DNA of 64,000 bases, from positions 1 through 64,000 of the forward strand of contig JANDJZ010000016.1 of NCBI GenBank assembly GCA_027943245.1, written 5' to 3'. The stretch comes from Acanthamoeba sp. SK_2022b (Eukaryota > Discosea > Longamoebia > Acanthamoebidae). The translations under genes were made by a program, and so were the position numbers. Under the pieces are notes generated by a model, which worked only from the letters and a program-made list of their open reading frames with translations, was not told the DNA's origin and made no database searches. Below are positions 57,545 through 64,000 of the stretch, piece by piece. Position 1 is the first letter of the stretch. The number at the start of each line of letters is the position of its first letter.

Positions 57545-60500
57545 TCACGTGGCTGAGATTTCCGTGAGGGGCGTGGCCGGGGTGGGCGTTGGAGGGACAG
57601 AGGCAGAGGAGGAAGCGGCCGAGGACGAGGGCACGGCCTCAGAGGAGGGGACGACGTCCATCTGGTCCATCGACGCCGAAGTCTCGTCCTGCAGGTCAAC
57701 CCGCATCACATCGGGGATGGCCAGGTCGTCGCTGCCGTAGTGCACCAACTGGCTGTCACTTCGCCGTCGCTCGACGCCCACCCGCGAGTTTCGCCTGTCC
57801 CGCGATTGCCTCAGCGTTGGCGTGCTGCTGTGTTCGTCCTCCCTCCTGCCGCCCTTGTTGTTCTTGTTCCCGGTGCTCTTCCTGGCCATGCTTCCCCGTC
57901 GCCTGGCCTTGGGCTCCGACGCGTTGTATACCGTTTCGTATCGGGAGTGTCTGCACGCACGCGACGTAAATAACACATAACGCATAACGGGAGGGGAGAG
58001 TCCACAGAGTTTCGCTCACCTGCGTATGAAAGCCTCGTCCGACGTGTCTTCGCTGCTGGAGCCTTCGTCGGGCAGCTCGCGTAGCGACAAGAGCGTGTCA
58101 GCATCGATCTCCACCACACCTGCCACTTTAACTGGGGAGGAAATTGGGAGTGGGGGGAGAAAGGTCAGTCTTGGCTGCGTAACGCAGTAGGCGTGGGCGT
58201 GAGGGCGTGGCGTACTGGTGGCGATGCTGTCCCCGTTGGACTCTCGCTTCTCGCTATAGAGGGATGCCGCTCCGTTGAGGCCTGCGGCGGGCGAGTCCGT
58301 CACCACGCGCCACGCGGGGGTGGCGACCTCGGGCTTCTCGGGGACGATGATGCGGTGCACTTGGTCATCAAACACCACGCGCGAGATATCAAAGTCGCTC
58401 GTGCGCAGTCCTTTGGGCGTGCGCGTGCGCCCGCCCGGCGTTCCCGTCTTGCTGATGTTGCTCGACCTCGACTGAACCGGTCCAGCGTGAGCAGAGTACG
58501 GGGGGGAGGCCCGAAAAATCGAAGCGCTATGGGGGCGAGGGGAGGAAGCGCACCTCGGGCGTTGGAGGCTCCCGTGTGTTCTTCTTGGTGACGCGCATCT
58601 TGAGCGTGTTGCGGTAGCGCTTCTTGAGGTGGGGCGGGAGGTCCATCTGGGAGGACCGCACCCAGCGATTCTCCGATTCGGCGCGGCCCTTGTAGTGAAC
58701 GAGATACTCCCACTCGTTCGTGCCCTCGATCTTACACCGAGCGATGATGCGGGAGATGAGGGGCTCCTTCTCGCCTCGCTTTGCCCTGTCCTCTTGCTGC
58801 TGCTGCTTCTGTCGCGCGACAACCACGAGACGCGCGTCAGCACACATGGTGAAGGGTTGGGGAGGGAGGGGAGGAGGGAGGGAGAAGGCTATACCTTGGC
58901 TTTGTTCTTCTCGGGGTCGCAGGCGACGCAGCTGCAGATCCCTCGGCAGCGAGGGCACAACCACTCGCCTTTGGCCTTTTGAAGTACAACGATCTCTTCG
59001 TCATAGTGCTTCTCCAGACACCTCTCGCAATATTGCATCCCACACTTGCCACTGCGCACACAACAGAAGGACGAGACGGGCAGAGGCTTCAGAACGTTGC
59101 GAACACGAGGACGGCGAGGGAGCGTGGCAGGGCCAGCAAGAGAGAGAGAGAGAGAGAGAGATGAGCGTACGTGGCAACTCCGTCGCAACACATGATGACG
59201 GGCTTGTGTCGGAGGCATTGATGGCACCACTGGCTGACTGGAATCCGCATTTGCTTCTTGGACAGCCGCCGCGCCTTCTTCTCGCTCTTCTCGTCCAGCT
59301 CCTCTCGCTTCCGCTTCAAGCAGAGGCCAGAGCCCTCCTTCCACAGGGGGTTCTTCCGCGCCTCGCTCTCAAAGTCCTGCACGAGCTCCGAGCATTCGAT
59401 GTCCTGCGCCTTCTCCCACGAGTTCTCGACATCGGCCAGCCCTTCCCACTTGACAAAGTACTCCACGCTCCCCTGCCATCGTTTCGATCCACGGAAGGCG
59501 CGCTGTGTGAGCCCACGCGACAAGAGCGCGCGCCGAGCGCAGATTGGGTTGGGGGGGAGGACAAGCTACTCACCTTCCGTATTCGCTTGCTTAGGATCTC
59601 CTCTATAAAGTATTCCTGGTTCTCGTCGTCCTCCTCGCCCAGGACCTTGAGGTCGGATCGTCGCTTGTTCTTGTTCTCGGCTCTCTTGTCGCCTCCCCGC
59701 ACGTCCTTCTCTCCCTCGCCGTCCTTGCTCCTGGATGCCTCCCTGTCCTGCGGGCTTGAGCGCTTCAGAGCCCAATAACCCGATCCTGTTGGCCCAAACC
59801 ATCACACGGGCGGTGGGGGCTTAGCGAAAGGGGGGCACAGCTCAGGTCTGGAATGGCGTGTGTGCTCACCTCTCTGGTGCGACTGAAAGAGCTCAGGGTG
59901 TGTGGATATCTGGGACATGACCGTGTTCCCCCACGTCGGCGTGCCTGCACGGACGTGAAGCAAAGTGTCGCATGTGAGAAGCGAGCTCGAACAGTAGAGC
60001 TACACGCGCACGGGTCCTGAAAGGTGGAGAAGAGAGGAGGACGAACGGGCGCGTTCGGGACATATGGACGACCAGTGGTGGTCAATGAAGGCGCATATTT
60101 CTGACTTGCAGTGAAAGTACTGTCGCTGATGCAGAATCTCGAGATTGTAGAGCGCCGTCAAGATGATGTCCATCCTATTAATGTCTGACTGTCAGGGTCT
60201 GTCCGCGTTTGACTAAGAACTCTGGGACAAGTAGGAGGACGCCCAGGCGTTCGTACCAGTTCTTTGCATGGGTCTCACCCGTTTCACAACTCGAGCACTT
60301 GAGATGACACTTCTTTTGCAACGCCGCGTAGGAGGGCTATGGCGATTGTGTGAGATTAACAAAATTAAAATTGTAGGTTGGGGCGAGGCCATACCAGCTG
60401 TAGAGAGGCGCCACAGATGAAGCATTTCATCTCCACAAGTTTCGTCACTTCGTTAAGATCGGAGGTGAGCTCATCGGCAGAGATGAGGATGAAAGATGAA

Positions 60501-60745
60501 GAGGATGATAGAGATGAAGGACTTCCGGTAGGCGGATAGAGCTGAAGCGGGATGCGGAAGGGCTCTATCTTGCTAGAGACATCCATAAATCGCGCCTCGG
60601 TCGCCGTGATTACCTCAAATTCTTCGAATTCGCTACGGGGGGTGCTATCCTCGTAGACGAATGTGCCCCTTCTTCGTGCTTTTCTGGGCTCCATCTTCAC
60701 CGACATAGAGGTGTCATTCGGTGTCAAAACCGGATCGGTCTCCAT
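57545..60745 (-). CDS. Chromatin protein with two chromodomains and a CDCA7-type zf-4CXXC_R1 finger
   Basis: The ATG at 60745 starts METDPVLTPNDTSMSVKMEP. In order: a CxxC pair module (EMKCFICGASLQLPSYAALQ, KCHLKCSSCETGE), a helical segment (MDIILTALYNLEILHQRQYF), a basic region, chromodomain 1 (YFIEEILSKRIRK then SVEYFVKWEGLADVENSWEK), the cysteine-rich finger (CHQCLRHKPVIMCCDGVATG, KCGMQYCERCLEKHYDEE, EWLCPRCRGICSCVACDPEK), chromodomain 2 (LISRIIARCKIEGTNEWEYL, VHYKGRAESENRWVRSSQMD) and a long disordered acidic/basic Ser-rich tail ending ATPLTEISAT. The finger resembles the 4CXXC_R1 domain of CDCA7 and JmjC proteins. Likely a heterochromatin reader. An upstream non-ATG extension is open, so a further 5' exon is possible. 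About ten introns. Confidence 0.78.
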
Positions 60746-60939
60746 CGACTCGGGTGGCGCAACGAAAGATTTGGCTTGGATCAAACCTGTGTCGCCGGCT
60801 ACCGCCTCCTTAAGTTTAAGGGCCAGATCTTGTCATCAATGAAATCTCCAAGATTCCGCTAAACCGATGCACTGCAAGAAATTGTGATGGATTTTTACAA
60901 GTTTTGTTTTTGGCTTTGGTGCAGCGGAGTGCAACAGTC

Positions 60940-61500
60940 ACACACCACTACCAAAACCTCTGGAGGCAGGTGATGAGGGCTGGGGGGGACGTTTCCTGCT
61001 TTTCCTTCTGTGTATAATTTTCGAGTTGAGTGAATTGTTGGATTTTTGGGTCTGTGTTGTTTGTGGTTTGTATGTTAGTGAACCACATGGGGTGTTTTGC
61101 TGGCATAATCTTTTTGGCTTTTTGCTGCCTTTTTGATAATATATTGTATTTTTGCACTGAGTTTGGGCATGTTGTTATAAACTAGGGGGCATTCATCACT
61201 GAGGGCATGGTTCTGTGTTTCTTTTTCTCCACAGGCTGGGCAGAGTTGGTTGTTGTAGAGTGTTTGTTTTGCAAGCCATAGTGTAGATTTCTTCCTGTTT
61301 TTGGCAAGCTTGTTGGGAATGGTTTGGGGGTGGGGCTTTCAGTGTTTTTTTCCCAGTATAGGTGTTTGATGGCATCTTTGGTTGGGAGCAGGTGGTGTCT
61401 GATTTTGTATGAGAAGTTGGAGTTACTGGTGTTGGGTTATGTTTGAGCTACTTCTTGCAGGAGGTTTCCTTTGCAGTTTTGGGTGTTGTTTTTGTTGTGG
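60940..61500 (-). pseudogene. Non-LTR retrotransposon (LINE) 3' ORF remnant
   Basis: On the minus strand the sequence reads FSYKIRHHLLPTKDAIKHLY, then after a frame shift KNRKKSTLWLAKQTLYNNQL, CPACGEKETQNHALSDECP, VYNNMPKLSAKIQYIIKKAA and WFTNIQTTNNTDPK. The CPxC...H...C spacing is the zinc-knuckle that follows the reverse transcriptase in many LINE ORFs. The catalytic reverse transcriptase part is absent and the frame is broken at least twice, so this is a 5'-truncated, decayed copy. It is much AT-richer than the flanking genes. No clear target-site duplication was seen. Confidence 0.7.
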
Positions 61501-61595
61501 ATCTATGAGTTGGGGTTAGTACCTTAGGATGCTTTGCTCACTCCCAACAAACAAAAAGAAAAGACGAGAGAAACTGCAAAATAATCAACCAGGAG

Positions 61596-63474
61596 ATGGA
61601 CGAGGACGACCCAACAGAAGCAACCCCCCTCAAATCGAAAAGAAAGAAAGATGCCAACGTTGTATCGAACAATACCAGGGGACGTGCTTCGGTCTTGCAA
61701 CGGTCCTACCCGCACCGCTACATTGCCCGGCACGAGCCGACCCTCGAGGAATACAACTCCTCGACCAAATCTGACCATGTGAACCGGACACTGTTCCAGT
61801 TGGCCATGCGCTGGTCCCTCATCAAGTCCTTTTGCAGTCTCATCACGCTGGGGGGCGTTGTCATAATTGCCCTCACTGTCGCCTCGACCATGCTCTGTTT
61901 CCACTATGACTATGAAGCCGCCCTCCCACTAGCCTTCCTCGGCACAGGCGTCTTCTTTCCCATTTCCTTCGGGTACTCCTCTTGGCCTACCCCTCCACAA
62001 GGCTTGCACGGCCGTGTGCTTCCGCTTCTGGTTGCGGGCGGTCACCCAGGCTGACTTGGTGCGGCAGCATTTCGTGGGCGTTCAAGCGCAGAGAACAGGC
62101 ACTGATGGACATGGCGGATCTTAAGGCGGCTGCGGTGGCTCTGTACCAATGCCATCGAGAATGGTGCGCACACTGTACAGCCGATTGAACATGCACGTCC
62201 TCGGTCCTGTTAAGAGTCTCAGTATGTACATGTGTCGCCGTTGATGGAACACGTGCAGGGACCACGAAGAGGCGAGACAGCTGGCCAAGGTGCGTGGCAA
62301 GAAGCGGCATACCAAAGAAGAAAGGGACGTGCACAAGATGCTCAGGAACAGTAAGACGGATAGTAGATACGCCACAGATCTCCTCACAACAAGCGGCCAG
62401 TTCTCGCGAACGCAATCTGAGGTCAGCATGGGGGTACACCGCTTCTCGTGTCTCCGAGTGGCGATCCTCCGTTCATATGTGTCTGACTTTGAGTCACCAA
62501 GACCTCGGAGGCCGAGGCGGAGACGGAAGCGGAACGAGAAGCGGAGGCGGTGCTATCAGACGACGAAGATGGAATCTACATCAACTATAACAACCACGGG
62601 AGAATGGCATTGGAGATGCGGTATCGTTTACCCTTCCCTCGCCCACGTCTTCATTCTGCTTATCGCGAGGGCTTCCATTAGAACGCTGTTGATTGATCTC
62701 TTCGAGGAGATCAAAGTCTTCTTGAAGCACGACGGCGGGCCGAGCACTCTCACGAAGATATACTATTTATTCGACCAGATATGGAAGGTCTTGTCACATC
62801 TCGCTCCTCTACCCGCCCAGCTCTGCAAAGGCGCCAGCACCTGATACCGTAATCATTCTCTCCCGCAGCAACAAGATGAGCTAAGACTGCGCAATGAATG
62901 GGTGGCGAGTCTGCTCTCTCGTGCTCTGCAGTATGTGTCTCTTTGCTTCCAACATGCAACATCCTGTGGCTGGCGTTTTCCCCTGCGCTGCTAACATGCA
63001 TGCTGTCCCTCGCTCTTAGATATCAGAGGTTCATGATGCTAGACTTTGAGAAGCTCAAAATCGTTCACGACTACCGAACAGCATCGACCCTGCGCGGCTA
63101 TGCCTTCGTCTTCTTGTCTATATTTCCAATTCTATTCGGGCCAGCGGTACGCGTTTCCCCTTCGTTCGTGCCCATGAAGTGCGCTCTACCCATTCACTCA
63201 CTTGTGGTGCGGGGTTCTGCGTCGGTCTAGTTCGCAGCGCTCGCTCGGGATTATGGCCTGTGGGCTGGCGTATTCACGGCGTTGATATCCAGCCTGATGT
63301 TCGTCACGCTAGGCAACATCCAGACGTTTGTTGAAGATCCCTTTGTACGCACACGATCCAGCCCAAGGCTCCGCCTTCTCGGACCTTCTCATCACGTTGC
63401 ACTTACAGGAAGGCGTCGGGGCTGACGCAGTCAACTTGGACATGCTGCACGAGATCGACCGCCACATGTTCTAG
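61596..63474 (+). CDS. Multi-pass membrane protein of unknown family
   Basis: MDEDDPTEATPLKSKRKKDA begins a cytosolic N-terminus, followed by transmembrane pairs (FCSLITLGGVVIIALTVAST; AALPLAFLGTGVFFPISFG), an exon SWAFKRREQALMDMADLKAA, a basic/charged loop (HEEARQLAKVRGKKRHTKEE; TSEAEAETEAEREAEAVLSD), amphipathic segments (RTLLIDLFEEIKVFLKHDGG; KIYYLFDQIW), RYQRFMMLDFEKLKIVHDYR, AFVFLSIFPILFGPA, ARDYGLWAGVFTALISSLMF and NIQTFVEDPF, ending EGVGADAVNLDMLHEIDRHM. The FGPxFA..YG and EDPF...D..NLD pattern recalls a family seen in many algae and protists with a bestrophin-like look, but I cannot name it. About eight introns, one about 45 nt. Confidence 0.75.
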
Positions 63475-64000
63475 AGCCCTCTTCTGCGGGCGCACCAGTA
63501 TCCTGTGTGTAAATACTCAACATTGCAAGTGCTCAGGGAGTGTAAGTGCCCGATGATGGCCCCGACGCTCCCTCCCCGTGGCGTTTGCGGGCGCCCAAGA
63601 AAAGAGCCGTTGCGCAAAGCAAGGAAACCCTGTCGTTTTCTGCTGTCGACGTTAATAAAGGCACACTCCGTAAGACTCCGTGGGCGCGCAACAACCCAAC
63701 GGCGACGACAGGGGCGCTGCAGGAAAGCAGAGAAGTGACTGCCGCAGGGAGTGACTTCAGATCCGCCTGGCTTCTTGCCCGCTTGCGCTACAGAAGGAGC
63801 GCCTACACCATACGATCACAGCACTAGAAAAAGCGCGTGTGTGAAATACCCAGTGATTCTAGAACAGCAGCACCTGCGAGCAACGACACAACTTATCGAT
63901 CAGCCGCCCCCTCCAATTAATTTTCTTCTCAACACATAATGGGCTTCCCTCCACGCTGGCTAAACAGGCAATGCATCGCCTTCACGATGCTTTGCTTCCT
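63475..64000. other. Downstream region, no assigned gene
   Basis: 526 nt to the window edge. A plus-strand frame (PDDGPDAPSPWRLRAPKKRA ... GTLRKTPWARNNPTATTG) is open from about 63546 to 63827 and could be an exon of another gene, but it lacks an ATG and a family match. Confidence 0.35.

Noticed and set aside
1..64000. tRNA, rRNA or snRNA genes
   Set aside because: Intergenic gaps were read for cloverleaf-like and conserved motifs by eye; none was convincing. A tRNAscan/Infernal run would be decisive.

Overview
The window is nuclear DNA of a GC-rich, intron-dense, gene-dense unicellular eukaryote. Genes carry many short introns (about 45-110 nt) with GT-AG ends and frequent GTACG/GTAAG donors. 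Intergenic gaps are often under 250 bp, genes lie on both strands, and (AC)n/(GT)n microsatellites sit mostly in introns. The protein set (LRR-Roc-COR, RhoGEF-PH, Furry, PIG-T, lipase maturation factor, OGFOD2-like) fits an amoebozoan. My best guess is Acanthamoeba; this is inference from style and families, not a database match. Exon boundaries were read by eye from splice consensus and frame continuity, so each CDS is given as one outer span including introns.

Layout: 0-1.3 kb, membrane-anchored methyltransferase-like gene (-). 1.3-4.6 kb, AT-richer island of decayed repetitive DNA without an intact gene. 4.6-14 kb, three minus-strand genes: ankyrin-DHHC palmitoyltransferase, RhoGEF with several PH domains, mitochondrial aldehyde dehydrogenase. 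14-22 kb, SDR (+), HMG-box (-), lipase maturation factor (+), antibiotic-biosynthesis-monooxygenase-fold protein (-), endonuclease IV (+). 22-31.5 kb, cysteine-containing charged protein (+), calmodulin (+), PIG-T (+), multi-pass membrane protein (-). 32-43 kb, mitochondrial phosphate carrier (+), LRR-Roc-COR protein (-), TPR-like protein (-), SMP lipid-transfer protein (-). 43-47 kb, OGFOD2-like oxygenase (+, with a frame break), COQ9 (-), Rho GTPase (-). 47-57 kb, a 10-kb Furry-family gene (+). 57.5-60.7 kb, chromodomain/zf-4CXXC_R1 protein (-). 60.9-61.5 kb, LINE remnant (-). 61.6-63.5 kb, membrane protein (+). The last 0.5 kb is unassigned.

These are mainly single-copy housekeeping and signalling genes, not a cluster devoted to one pathway. 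Some share a theme: the RhoGEF, the Rho GTPase, the Roc-COR protein and Furry all belong to families that act on cell shape and cortical signalling; the aldehyde dehydrogenase, phosphate carrier and COQ9 look mitochondrial; PIG-T, the lipase maturation factor, the DHHC enzyme and the SMP protein belong to ER/Golgi membrane biology. I see no evidence that neighbours are co-regulated beyond sharing short divergent promoter regions.

The most notable observations are a 2-nt frame break exactly at the metal-binding HxD of the OGFOD2-like gene, an unusual two-chromodomain plus CDCA7-type zinc-finger protein, a very long ER/K-type charged helix in the SMP protein, an RD-repeat tail in the Furry homologue beside a roughly 25-copy hexanucleotide intronic array, and a decayed AT-rich island with structured repeats.
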